A program made the position numbers and the translations under genes. The notes under the pieces are model-generated. The model had not been told where the DNA came from and ran no database searches. It saw nothing but the letters and a program-made list of their open reading frames with translations. Source: Cladophialophora immunda (lineage: Eukaryota > Ascomycota > Eurotiomycetes > Chaetothyriales > Herpotrichiellaceae). Taken from it: a stretch of 64,000 bases of DNA. Location of the stretch: positions 4,244,855-4,308,854 of the forward strand of contig NW_015622544.1 in NCBI RefSeq assembly GCF_000835495.1, read 5' to 3'. Positions 21,382 through 31,422 of this stretch are shown here, piece after piece. Every line of letters starts with the position of its first letter. Position 1 is the stretch's first letter.

Positions 21382-24300
21382 CTAGCCAGAAAACATGTCC
21401 GCCACTCCCGCCAAATCAGCTCCGTCGTCCCCAGGGCCGCTCCCGACGTTCTGCCCCGCGTCTTCGACGCCCTGCATGCTCAACATCTCTCTTTGCTTGT
21501 ACTTCTCCAAGATCTTCGAGTGCTGCTGCCTCGTGTCGATCTTGCCCAGCTCACTAACCCGGACCCCTCTGACGCCCTCGAGCAGTGCGAGTATGATGGC
21601 TCGGAGCCTCTTTGACCGGCTGCCCACGGCGGCCTCCTTGAGAAGCAACGCAGATGCGTGGCTGACCTTTGCCTCGGTCATGCCGGGTAAGCTGAGGATC
21701 ACGTCTTGGGGCGTCGAGGTCAACGGCTGGCGTTCGTGAGCGGGCGTGGTCTCTGTGGCGGGGACGTGGTTCGGCAACCCGTACGAGAGCCAGATCCCCG
21801 CGATCAGCTGGGCATAGTAGACCTGCTGGTCGGCGAAATAGCCGTCGTTCAAGCAAGTGATTGCGGTCTTGAGCATCTCCGTCGAGATGTACTCGCGCAC
21901 CGCGGCGGCTTCTTGGCCGCTAACGAAGCGGTCGGATGCAAACTCTGGAACAAGACGGTGGGCAGTCATGAGCATCTGGTAGGACGACTTCATGTCCTTG
22001 AACGCAAGCGCATGGGTGATGAGGACAAGCAGCTTCTCCAGGATTTGCACATTCGAGAGCAAAAACTCGCGCATTGTTTGTTGACTGCCGTCGATCAAGT
22101 AGTTGCGATTAACAATCGACTTTTTTGAGCTCAGCTCCTGTTCGCGCTTCGGCTGCAACCAGTGCGCAACCAGATTGACGGCCCGATAGGTAGTCTGCCG
22201 CAGCACCGAGTCATCTCTCATCTCGTCTCCAAGATTCTCCTCGTCATGCTTGTTTTGTTTCCGTTGGTTCATCTTCTCCCACTCAATTGAGAGCTTGGTG
22301 TCCATCTGCACAAGGACGGACTGGATGATTGGAGTCAGGAAATGCTGCCGACTTCCCGGCGGACATTCGTCAATCAACTTCGGCAGCATCTGGAGCATGA
22401 CAGAGAAATGATGCGGGCTCAGCGGAGCTGCCGAATCAATGGCGGCTTGTGCGATCAACTCAGGGAGTTGCTGCAAGCTGTAGAAAGTCGGGCCCAGCCT
22501 ACCCAGTGTGTGGAGGATGCTGTAGCATTGTTCGAGGTGTCCTCGTATTTTCCCGCGCACTGATGATGCAAATCCCTCCAGCGTTGACTTGGAGGCTTTG
22601 ACCCGGCTGTGAAACTCGCCCATGGAACCCGCCGAGATCCCCGACTGCCAGTATCGGTCTCGGAGAACTCGTCGGATGACACCCTCGAGGTCAGGGGGGA
22701 CATTCGGCCACGATGAGGGATTGTGCAACTGGTGGTTATAGCTCGTAAGACGGAGAACGTACTCCAGCATCATTGGGACCATGGGTGACCACAAGTCGCA
22801 TATCATACTGTGGAGCTGAGAACCCTGCTCGAGTCTGTCGGTAGATATGCTCAGGAAAATCCGCGTGGCTCGAAGAGGTAATCTTGCATAAGCAGACGAC
22901 ATCTCGTTCTGAATCTGCACTCCACGATTATCGTAGGGAACGGCAGACCAATCTTCAATTTTGCCTGCTCCTAAAGACGCCAGGTACGGTCCAACCTGGT
23001 CGAACCCTTGGAAATGGGCAAAAGACTCCAAGCTGCCTAAAGCGGATTGGAAGCTTTGGTCTGCCCAGGCTGCGGCAATCGGTCGGAGGAATTCTTCCAG
23101 TTTGGCTTGACGTTGGGCGTAGTCGACCCCGGTCGCATGTTGGATGACTGAGAAGAGCGTAGACTTCAAATCAACCTGCAGTCGTTCACTGGCACTAATC
23201 TGATCTATTAGATCTGAGAATTTCGCTTGGAGCTGGTCGTAGAAGGTGACAAAATAGTCGGCATGTTGCAACGACAAGCGCCTCAACTCGCTCGTAGCAT
23301 AGCTGTGCAGGTCCTCGACAGCGTCTGCATAGGTGGAATCTTGTTGCCCAGCTATGATGAACGAGGACAATATGTGCTCCAGGACGCTAAAAGCGAAGCC
23401 CGTGTCCTTCTTCAGAGCTCGATTGGAAACCTCGACTACCGTCTTGATCTGGCGTTGCCTGATCTGCGGGTCTTTAAAGTGCCTATTGTTCATCATGTTC
23501 AACATCCAAGCTTTAGTCTCTTCCCGCATTCTTTGCCCGAGCTGGTCTTCTTCCGGACTTGAACTTTCTCGGTGTGCCCCCTGCCATCGATCGAATCCTT
23601 TGAATGCTGCATCGACCATGGCAAAGTAGGCGTCGGCGCGGAGGAGATGCATCGACACGCGTCCATACCTCGTAATGTCAAACTGCTGTTCCGCTGATTC
23701 GATGTCATTTAAGAGAGCGTCAACTCGACTCATGACGGCGTGAATCGCGTCTTCCAATTGTGCGAAACAGATCCATTCAATGACAGCCGAGCAGAGCCTG
23801 CGATAGTTCATGTAAAACCCCTGGCGTTCCGGAAAGAGCTCGATCTCTTCATTCACGAAAATCACCACAGATTCCTGGGTATCCTCCGGGAGCTGATCAT
23901 ACTGCATGAGTCGTTGTGACGCTACCTCCAGAAGCGGACCGATACATTGTGATACGGCGGGAGTTGTCCGCCAGCTCGGTACCTCCAGCATCTTGACCCA
24001 AGAGTGAACCACTGGAATGGAGACTATCAGACTTTCATGTTCTGCGACCATGGTCAAGAACCGCAAAAAGGGGAAAAGGTCGAGAGTGTCAACGTCCGGA
24101 GGTTTGTATTGGCACATGTGATCCGCAAACAGGGACATCAACTCCGAGAGCTTTTTCGAAATGACATACTTGCTGCTGTCCATTTCATTCGCTGAAACAA
24201 CAGACCAGCTGTATAGCTGTCGTAGTGTTGCGATACTGTCAGGCTGGATTAGTGGATGCACAAGAGCTTGCACCTCGAGCTCTTCTAGGCGAACTCTTCC

Positions 24301-25191
24301 GTACAACGACAGTAGACTGTCGATGGCAGCCATGATGAGGTCCGGATCTGCTTGGGTCAGGAATCCACATGTCACTGCCAAAGCCATCGATTGTACAACA
24401 GCTGGTGTCATGACCCACGTGAAAGCTGAGCGTATAGTGGCAAGAGCCTTCAGGATGACCTCTTTGAGCTGTCCCTCTATGCTAGGGCTTTGGATTGCTT
24501 CCTCGAGGAATTGCCTGATTCTGGTGAGCCAGCCGTCCTTTCCATAGCGCATGTGGTGGGTGGTCTCGCCGATCTTGATGCCTCCTGCGAAGTTTGAGCT
24601 GGATGTGAAGATCTCGACAAGCGCGGAGTTCAAATCTCGCCCTCGCATAATGGCAATGCTATCATCCCGAACAAAGATGTCTTCCGACAAGTTTTCCAGT
24701 ATCGTGAGAACAAAGTCCTTATGTACGAGGTCCTGTTCCCATAGGTACACCAAATGCTCATCCAGGCCGAACATATCCAGAGCCCAGTAGCGCTTGGCCA
24801 ATTCGATCCATAGCTCGGCAATTTTGTTGCGAATGAAAACAAGATCCCTGTCCTGGATCGACCGGCCCAGCTCGTGGATGCATTCCCGAAGTTGATTGGT
24901 TTGCTGTTCAGAAAGATGGTGAACCTCATGTCGGACGATATGGCTGAGCACGGAAAGTCCGTAATGTTGTACCAGAGGCGGCTGCGTTTTGTCGCTCGAG
25001 AGGGCACAGCCATATTGAAGCGCTTCATTGCTCAACTTCAACCCCTCCAGGTACTCCGACGCTTGCCTCCTAACCTCATTCTTGGTGGCGGGATTGTGGA
25101 TGACTTGTAAAGCTTCCAGGATATTGGAGGTGTCATAAGACGGTTCATGTGCTCCATTTGTGGTGCCGTTGGCCGTGGCTGCGTCTGTCAT
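21382..25191 (-). CDS. MSN5: Karyopherin-beta exportin, Msn5/exportin-5 family
   Basis: Intron-free open frame of 1269 aa from the ATG at 25191, close to yeast Msn5 (about 1220). After a Thr/Ala/Asn-rich start comes an importin-beta-like N-terminal region (ILEALQVIHNPATKNEVRRQASEYLEGLK, then PLVQHYGLSVLSHIVRHE). Helical HEAT-type repeats run through the whole protein, including IRNKIAELWIELAKRYW and LTILENLSEDIFVRDDSIA. The C-terminal third has MICDLWSPMVPMMLEYVLRLTSYNHQLHNPSSWPNVP and KPKREQELSS-like blocks seen in exportin-5 relatives. In fungi this receptor, with RanGTP, exports phosphorylated transcription factors and some tRNAs/double-stranded RNA cargo and imports RPA. The last 40 residues are Gly/Asp-rich. 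Convergent with the complex I gene. Confidence 0.88.
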   Translation of the reverse strand: MTDAATANGTTNGAHEPSYDTSNILEALQVIHNPATKNEVRRQASEYLEGLKLSNEALQYGCALSSDKTQPPLVQHYGLSVLSHIVRHEVHHLSEQQTNQLRECIHELGRSIQDRDLVFIRNKIAELWIELAKRYWALDMFGLDEHLVYLWEQDLVHKDFVLTILENLSEDIFVRDDSIAIMRGRDLNSALVEIFTSSSNFAGGIKIGETTHHMRYGKDGWLTRIRQFLEEAIQSPSIEGQLKEVILKALATIRSAFTWVMTPAVVQSMALAVTCGFLTQADPDLIMAAIDSLLSLYGRVRLEELEVQALVHPLIQPDSIATLRQLYSWSVVSANEMDSSKYVISKKLSELMSLFADHMCQYKPPDVDTLDLFPFLRFLTMVAEHESLIVSIPVVHSWVKMLEVPSWRTTPAVSQCIGPLLEVASQRLMQYDQLPEDTQESVVIFVNEEIELFPERQGFYMNYRRLCSAVIEWICFAQLEDAIHAVMSRVDALLNDIESAEQQFDITRYGRVSMHLLRADAYFAMVDAAFKGFDRWQGAHRESSSPEEDQLGQRMREETKAWMLNMMNNRHFKDPQIRQRQIKTVVEVSNRALKKDTGFAFSVLEHILSSFIIAGQQDSTYADAVEDLHSYATSELRRLSLQHADYFVTFYDQLQAKFSDLIDQISASERLQVDLKSTLFSVIQHATGVDYAQRQAKLEEFLRPIAAAWADQSFQSALGSLESFAHFQGFDQVGPYLASLGAGKIEDWSAVPYDNRGVQIQNEMSSAYARLPLRATRIFLSISTDRLEQGSQLHSMICDLWSPMVPMMLEYVLRLTSYNHQLHNPSSWPNVPPDLEGVIRRVLRDRYWQSGISAGSMGEFHSRVKASKSTLEGFASSVRGKIRGHLEQCYSILHTLGRLGPTFYSLQQLPELIAQAAIDSAAPLSPHHFSVMLQMLPKLIDECPPGSRQHFLTPIIQSVLVQMDTKLSIEWEKMNQRKQNKHDEENLGDEMRDDSVLRQTTYRAVNLVAHWLQPKREQELSSKKSIVNRNYLIDGSQQTMREFLLSNVQILEKLLVLITHALAFKDMKSSYQMLMTAHRLVPEFASDRFVSGQEAAAVREYISTEMLKTAITCLNDGYFADQQVYYAQLIAGIWLSYGLPNHVPATETTPAHERQPLTSTPQDVILSLPGMTEAKVSHASALLLKEAAVGSRSKRLRAIILALLEGVRGVRVSELGKIDTRQQHSKILEKYKQREMLSMQGVEDAGQNVGSGPGDDGADLAGVADMFSG

Positions 25192-25825
25192 CTCCAGGTA
25201 TGTCGATCTATGTGGTGACAGTCTGTGATGTGAGTGGCATATCGGCCTCGGGTGGGACCGACTCAGAAGATTCAGGTTGGGGATATTGAGAGCTGGTCTG
25301 TGCTGATTCGATATTCGTTCTTATTGGCAACTTAGAATGATGGCAGAGATTGCAGGCACAAGTTCTGCCTGTCGGTCTGCTGCTTGGCCGGTTCACGGTG
25401 AAAGATTTGTCACCACGGCCACCGCCCGTTGTCGTTCCTTTGTCTAGGAGAGCATCAGGTCTCTATGCCCAAAATCCAACACGGTAGTAGATGGCTCCCA
25501 CTTCGTCAGCGAGAGTTTGCAGAGAAGGATCGTAGAAGGAGGAAAATTGTTTGGCGAACAGAGGCATGCGACACTCGCCGCAGTCCAAGTGACGATTTGC
25601 TGATGAAACAAACTCCTGCCAAACCAAGCGTCGCCTCGCCCAAAACGGAAGGTTGAGCCGAGCTTGTATATAACTCTCGATGCATCCCCTTTTCTTGCCC
25701 TTGGATCATTAGTACCATATTGACCACTGGATATAGGACTTGCATATCCCCTTCACGGTCACTTATCAAGGCTGGGGAACTTGTCATTCTGTATATAGAG
25801 GCTATACGCCTCTCCTTTCCTATCT
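25192..25825. other. Intergenic: MSN5 promoter and CUE-gene terminator
   Basis: 634 nt between two minus-strand genes. Short frames here have no family features. It should contain the MSN5 promoter (near 25192-25450) and the 3' end of the CUE-domain gene. Confidence 0.5.
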
Positions 25826-27874
25826 CTACTGTTGTACCGCACCTCCACCCATACCTCTACCCATCTTTCGGGCTCTTCCTTCGCGTCTGTTGTGGCTCGC
25901 TCCGCCCCTGCCCCTGCCTTGCTCTTTTCGCTTCCTGGCAGCCTGGGTTGCTGCGTCACCACTGGGGCCGGCAGTATTCCCACCACCGCCACGACCACGT
26001 CCCCATGTGCGGTTTCCCCTGATCTGCGCCTGCTGTATCCGTCGGCCTCCAGCCTCACCCTCTCCCTCGCTAGCCTCAGGGGTGTTGTCCCACTGCCATC
26101 GTGTCGAAGCAAGTGAAACTTGATTTCCTCGGAAAGTCTGCGTCCCCGAGTACTTCTTTTCCAGGCGATCTTGCAGTTTAGGGTCTTTCTTCAGCATGAT
26201 AGCCCATCCTTCCAGTTGTTCATCACTCATTTCCGTCTCGCGTTTCAGATCTTGTCGTACCTTGGATATCCGGGTCTTGCTGTCGCGTGCGAATAGCTCC
26301 TGGTTGCCTTTCCACGCTCGGAACAATTTCTCCTCGTGGGGATTCTGCTCAGGAACTCTTTCTGGTTGCGGCCTAGTGTCAGTGTCGAGGGTGGAATCCA
26401 CTGTTCCACCTACGTCTGCAATATCGTAAGTGTCGTCCCGCTCATCATCGTCCGAGTCAAACGCCGCCAACGCCGACAGAATTGCCGCTTTTCGCTGTGT
26501 ATGCTCATGCTCCGTTTCGGCGTGGTCAATCCCGACGTCTTTCCGCCCTCTGTGCAGTCGACCTGTAGATATCCGAAGCTTGTCCAAGTCATCTCCATCA
26601 AATATGTTCCTCCTCTCTGGAAGAAGGGGAGGTGTCGAATGTGGCGCAAGATCATGCGGTGGTCCCGCAATGTCGAGATCAGGTCCTTCGAACACCCCTT
26701 GATCATGGAGTCCAGCTGGGAGAGAATCAGGCTCTAGTAGCGCGGCCACCACGGCCTCCGTGTCATCATGGAAATAGTCGAGAAGCTTGAGGATATACTG
26801 GTTGGAAAGATCTGGAAAGAGGTCGTGCACTTGTGATATCTGGGAGGCTTTATGAATGTGCATCTCTTCGTTCACATCAGCCTTGCCTTTGCCTTTCGCA
26901 ACCTTTCGTCTTCTCGGGCTGACTAGAGGGTGTAAATGCGCAGTATTTTGTCGATAGGTGCTGAGTGATTCTAGCAGTCCCTGACCTCGCCAACTGGAAG
27001 TTACAGGAGAGTCTGATGCGAGGTGCCTTAGGAAAGATGTACTGCAGACCAGGCTTGACGACAATGTTGGCTCGTTGGGTTTTGCCTTCATGAGTCGATC
27101 GGCCTCTGACTTCATGAAGTAAAGGTGATCTAGCAGGAGCGATCCATGGGAAGTACCGTCGGACATAAGACTGCGCAGGCAATAGAAGATGTGCTCGGTC
27201 AGTATTCTCTGAGACAAGCCTGTATCAGGTACCGTCTGCAGCCGACCGTAGGCCTCCATCAGCGTTTCGAGGTAATCTGAACCTGTCATGAGAACGAGGC
27301 CTGCGTCCGCGGAGACCTTGACAAAGGCATTCATCTCACGCAGTTGACTCGCAAGCGCTCCTGAGCCGGGCTGTGCCGAAAGATCTGCTGAGGCGGACTT
27401 TTTCCAGGCCTCCACTGCGTTCGTCATTTGGGAGTGATCTCTCTTCCAGAGTGTCTTCAGCGTCGTCCTCCAGTCCGACACGGTTGCATACTGCATGCTT
27501 GCCTGACACAGCAGCTCAATGAGGTTCGCTGTGTCGTAGTCGAAAGGCGCGTCCATGACGAGCAGGAGTCGCCTCAGGAGTAGATATGCGCGCTTCAGCA
27601 GCAGTCTTTCCTTCTGCAAGCTCGATGGTTGTGTCACGTTCTCCGTCCGAGTTGACCTGAGAAACGATGCGAGAAAAGCCACACCACTGACGTCCTGGCC
27701 GAAGCTGAACTTGGAGAAAAGTTTGTCTGGCAGTCGGAGGCGAAACTCCAGGCTGAGCAGCCATGAGTCGAGGCAGGCTTCCCACTCAGCGGCCGGCAGG
27801 CTGGCTTTGACGGTTGGTTCCGGGTAGAGGGCTAAAGGCGGGAGGCCGCCCTGTATGCCTGGGACCTGCTCCAT
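25826..27874 (-). CDS. CUE3: CUE-domain protein, Cue3/ASCC2-like ribosome quality control factor
   Basis: Intron-free, 682 aa from the ATG at 27874. The N-terminal ~320 residues are helical, with DYDTANLIELLCQA and a block LSQRILTEHIFYCLRSLMSDG resembling the ASCC2/Cue3 helical region. A CUE ubiquitin-binding domain lies at about 345-386: SQISQVHDLFPDLSNQYI followed by LLDYFHDDTEAVVAALLE. Downstream is an acidic linker, RKDVGIDHAETEHEHTQRKAAI, a conserved helix ending QDLKRETEMSDEQLEGWAIML, and an RGG-rich basic tail (about 620-682) suited to RNA or ribosome contact. Yeast Cue3 is part of the RQT complex with Slh1 that splits collided ribosomes. The RGG tail is an added feature compared with yeast. 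It shares a 423 nt divergent promoter with RPS20, consistent with a translation role. Confidence 0.85.
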   Translation of the reverse strand: MEQVPGIQGGLPPLALYPEPTVKASLPAAEWEACLDSWLLSLEFRLRLPDKLFSKFSFGQDVSGVAFLASFLRSTRTENVTQPSSLQKERLLLKRAYLLLRRLLLVMDAPFDYDTANLIELLCQASMQYATVSDWRTTLKTLWKRDHSQMTNAVEAWKKSASADLSAQPGSGALASQLREMNAFVKVSADAGLVLMTGSDYLETLMEAYGRLQTVPDTGLSQRILTEHIFYCLRSLMSDGTSHGSLLLDHLYFMKSEADRLMKAKPNEPTLSSSLVCSTSFLRHLASDSPVTSSWRGQGLLESLSTYRQNTAHLHPLVSPRRRKVAKGKGKADVNEEMHIHKASQISQVHDLFPDLSNQYILKLLDYFHDDTEAVVAALLEPDSLPAGLHDQGVFEGPDLDIAGPPHDLAPHSTPPLLPERRNIFDGDDLDKLRISTGRLHRGRKDVGIDHAETEHEHTQRKAAILSALAAFDSDDDERDDTYDIADVGGTVDSTLDTDTRPQPERVPEQNPHEEKLFRAWKGNQELFARDSKTRISKVRQDLKRETEMSDEQLEGWAIMLKKDPKLQDRLEKKYSGTQTFRGNQVSLASTRWQWDNTPEASEGEGEAGGRRIQQAQIRGNRTWGRGRGGGGNTAGPSGDAATQAARKRKEQGRGRGGASHNRREGRARKMGRGMGGGAVQQ

Positions 27875-28297
27875 TTTCAGGAGGACGGCAATTGTCCCAA
27901 ACTCAGTTCCAGGAAATATAGGTCTCTACCTGTTAGAAAGTCAAGACCTAGTCGGAAAAAGTGGCTCACCAGAGTGCAAATCAAGTTCAACTTCATCGTC
28001 AGTGACTAAACCGTTGGAGAACGTTCCACAACAGGCTTAGTCTGCGGGTCAAGCCGCCGCCAAGATTTCAATCGCACTGTGCGCCAGCTCGTGCCGTCGC
28101 TATCGAAAACCACCGCAGGCAAAGTTCTTTGAATTGCTCTTCCTTTTTGACCCTTTCCCTTCCTTCAGCCTTTCATCACTTTACCGAACCCAGTCGTTCA
28201 GGTCTTGATTGGCGCCGACACTCTCTCAGACCTCTGAATCGCATCCCACTCGACCAAAACATCACATCAAAGCGCCCTCCACAAAAAGCCGCTCAAA
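27875..28297. promoter_or_regulatory. Divergent promoter, CUE3-like / RPS20
   Basis: 423 nt between divergent start codons. Pyrimidine-rich tracts (CTTCC, TTTTTGACCC near 28137-28165) just upstream of the ribosomal protein gene fit fungal ribosomal-protein promoters. No specific factor site is claimed. Confidence 0.5.
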
Positions 28298-28776
28298 ATG
28301 TCTTTCCAAAAGCCCGAGAAGGATTTCGGCGAAGGCCCAGTGCGTTTCTGTTCCCTCCCTCCCTCCCTCAAACCCACCGACTCCCTTGCCCTCATACTCT
28401 TCCATCTCCCATGCGTCCCGAATGATCATGATCCGCTAACTCTTCGTTTGTGTGTTGATGAAACCAGAAAATCCACAAGATCCGCATCACCCTGACCTCG
28501 CGCAAGGTGCAGTCGCTGGAAAAGGTGTGCACGGAGCTGCTCGACCGCGCAAAGACCAAGAACCTCCGCGTCAAGGGCCCCGTGCGCCTGCCGACCAAGA
28601 CCCTCAAGGTCACCACGCGCAAGACCCCCTGCGGCGAGGGCTCCAAGACGTGGGACATGTACGAGATGAGGATCCACAAGAGGCTGATCGACCTCAACGC
28701 CCCGACCGAGGTGGTCAAGCAGATCATCATCAACATCGAGGCCGGGGTCGAGGTCGAGGTCACCATTGCGGCATAG
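28298..28776 (+). CDS. RPS20: 40S ribosomal protein uS10 (S20)
   Basis: Exons 28298-28339 and 28468-28776, 116 aa, the normal length. The first exon encodes [14 protein letters not shown]; the second starts [20 protein letters not shown] and contains [28 protein letters not shown] and [17 protein letters not shown], all near-invariant in eukaryotic uS10. It sits in the head of the small subunit and takes part in the ubiquitin mark placed on collided ribosomes, which makes its head-to-head placement with a Cue3-like gene notable. Codon use in exon 2 is strongly biased to C-ending codons, as expected for a highly expressed gene. The intron is 128 nt with C/T-rich content. Confidence 0.97.
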
Positions 28777-29222
28777 AAGCTCGAAGCTTGGAAAAGGCGT
28801 AATCTCGGATCCATTCGATTTTGTTTTATCTCCCACGACGGACTGGCGGAGAATATGGTCGGAATGGGAGATTAGCGAAAAAGGGTGGCGGATGGTTGTG
28901 CTCGAGCCAGGTACCGGGAGATGCATTGGTTCTGCTCCGGCCGCTACAACTCCTGGAGTAGAGAGCTTTTTTTCACGAGGCAAGATTAACGTCAAGGAAT
29001 CAATGAACAAGATATTCCGAAGAAGAGAATTCGCATGGGTTGTGTCTTTGGCCCGGATCTCGTAGAGATACATGTGCCAGCCCGAGGGTGCAATTTTCCG
29101 CAGTTCCCACCGCCTTGCCTGTTTTCCGCATCCATACCGACTTGTTGTCTGTCTGTCTGTCTTTGTAATACAATGCAATTCCGAAGGTCCAGAAATCTCC
29201 AAGTCAACAAGCAGGACGCCGC
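28777..29222. other. Convergent intergenic region
   Basis: 446 nt between the 3' ends of RPS20 and the nucleoporin gene; a (TGTC)n-like CTGTCTGTCTGTC tract lies at about 29149-29161. No gene seen. Confidence 0.5.
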
Positions 29223-31422
29223 TCAGAAGTCGTAAATCCCCCATTCCCGCAAGGGCGGCACCAGCGGAATCTTGCCATCCAGGAACCTCCCTTCCGAAAA
29301 TAAATATTTGTAGCGATCCACCACGTCGTCTGTATACTCCTCTTTCCTTCCTTCGCAGTCCTCGATCTTGTCCTCCTTGTTCAATGCCACGACATCGGGT
29401 GTGGCCCCGGCGTCCGGAAACCAGATCTTCTCCATGCCCTGGCCGTCGGGACGTCGATAGCAGGGTATGGAATTGATGTATTCGACGCGTTGGCCGCGGT
29501 AGGAGGTGATGATGCGACCGGAGACGTCCTTTTGAGTGGGCTGGAGAGGGAGGGTCTGAGTGTAGTGCACGGCGTGCGGGGGCCGGTTGATAAGCGGGTG
29601 AGGAGTTGTCGAAGTGTTGATGATGGGTTTCGCGGCTGCATAAGGTTGGGAAGCCGCGGGAGTTGCTTGAAGCGGCTGAGGCGCTGTAGGCAGCGCGGAT
29701 GATGTTTCGAAAGGGTTCGCTCGCGATGCCGGACGTGAAGGCGCGGGGGTGGTTGTATCCATGTTCTCATCTTTGGATTGCACATCTGCAGTTTTGGGAG
29801 CGAAAGGATTCACCGGAGCCGTAGTTTGGCCGAATGCTGGTGTAGAGCCGGACCCCGGACCAGCCTGTCCGAACGCGGGAGCAGAGGTTTGACCAAATCC
29901 AGCTGAAGTAGATGCAGCCTGACCGAATGGCGAGGTAGTGGAAGTGGGTGCTTGCCCGAAGCCAGATGTCGTTTGAGGTGACTGTCCGAATGCTGAAGCT
30001 GCTTGCCCGAATGTGGGCTTACCGAATGCTGACGGCTGGCCGAAGGCAGATGTGGGCTGCGATGCCTGTCCAAAGGCTGAAGCGGGCTCACTGGGCTGGC
30101 CAAAAGTTGAAGAAGGTTGACTGGGTTGGCCGAAGGTTGAAGAGGGCTGGCTGGGTTGTCCGAAGGTCGACGCAGGCTGTGAGGTCTGTCCGAATGCAGA
30201 GCCGGGCTGAGAGGGTTGGCCGAAAGGGGAGGAAGCCTGACCGAAACCACTTGATGCCGAGGCTGGCGCAAAGGGATTCTTCTGGGGGGTCGACCCAAAG
30301 CCTGATGAACCAAATGCCGGCTGACCGAACGCGGAAGAGGGCTGAGAAGGTTGGCCGAACGCAGAGCTTGTTTGTGGAGCCTGGCCAAAGGCCGATGCAG
30401 GCTGTGAAGGTTGTCCGAAAGTAGTAGATGCTGGTTGCGAAGGCTGACCAAAGGTCGACGACTGTCCGAACCCAGGGCTTCCAAAAGCCGGCTTTGCAAA
30501 GGGGCTTGATGACGATCCAAACCCGGCACCGCTAGAAGGCTTTCCGAATGGACTACTTGTTGAACTTCCAGCGCCAAAGCCGCTTTGCCCAAATGCTGGC
30601 TTCCCAAAAGGTGAGGTCCCGAAAGCGGAGGATTGGGCAGGCTGGCCGAATGACGAGGCAGCGGGCTTCGCAAATGGACTTGTAGTTGAGCTTTGGCCAA
30701 ACCCGCCACCAGTACTCCCGCCGAACGGACTCGAAGCAGCAGGCTGCGATTCAAAGTCCTTGATAAATTGATCCCGCGATTTCGTTCCATCCATCTGTGT
30801 AAAGTCGTCTCGGTTAGGGCGCTTCTTCTCCGCGTCCAGCACAAACTTCTCGACATCGCGCGCATTGCTGAGGATCTGGTTGATGCTCTGTTCGGCTTTA
30901 TTCCACAGCGTGATGGCTTCTTGGTCGGCTTCGTTCTCCTTGCCTTGGCTTGCAAGCTCGTAGAACCTCACGCGCACTTCTTCGGAGCTAAACTCATTCT
31001 CTACCAGGAGCGAAGCTGGAGCATTTCTGCCCGGGCCATATGCAGAAAGAATCCACTTTGGTCGACCTTTCCCAGCTCCAAGGTCGTTTGGGATATCGTC
31101 CGGGTTGAATTGCCAGGCATCTTTCCGAGCTAAATATCAAAAATGTCAGTTTGCCACGCAGCTTGCTGAGGCATGAGGTGGGCTATAGAGACGGGCGTCT
31201 TACCACTGCCACCGCCACTACCTCCAAATCTGTTGCCCGAGAGCGCGCCAAATCTGTTCTGATTTGCAAAGCCACCTCCACCAGGATGCTCGTTCCGACA
31301 ATTGGCTGTGAGGAAGTAACCGTCAGTCACGTCCAGGAAGAAGATGTGTGTTGTCATCACAGCGTTGGAAACGTACCGCCAAATTTGCAGTTTCCCTGCA
31401 GGAAGTATTTGCAGATGACCAT
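29223..31422 (-). CDS. NUP42: FG-repeat nucleoporin with CCCH zinc finger (Nup42/Amo1)
   Basis: Exons on the minus strand: 31422-31377, 31305-31204, 31129-29223; predicted 684 aa. The N-terminal CCCH finger (CX7CX5CX3H, about residues 4-24) is split by the first intron. A helical block follows, with RKDAWQFNPDDIPNDLGAGKGRPKWILSAYGPG-like sequence and EEVRVRFYELASQGKENEADQEA. Then come about 300 residues of repeated FGQPSQPAS, SPFG and GFG units. The C-terminus contains TQKDVSGRIITSYRGQRVEYI and CYRRPDGQGMEKIWFPDG-like blocks and ends VPPLREWGIYDF, as in Amo1-type proteins of filamentous fungi. It sits on the cytoplasmic face of the nuclear pore and binds Gle1/mRNA export factors; S. pombe Amo1 also affects microtubules. 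Confidence 0.9.
29800..30760 (-). repeat. Degenerate tandem repeat coding for FG units
   Basis: The nucleoporin exon contains many copies of a roughly 30-45 nt unit, recognisable on the plus strand by recurring GGTTGGCCGAA and CTGTCCGAA cores. The copies are imperfect and in frame. Copy-number differences between strains are likely. Confidence 0.8.

Noticed and set aside
29810..30955. Second minus-strand frame of about 380 codons
   Set aside because: Out-of-frame shadow of the FG-repeat nucleoporin; repeats keep alternative frames open.
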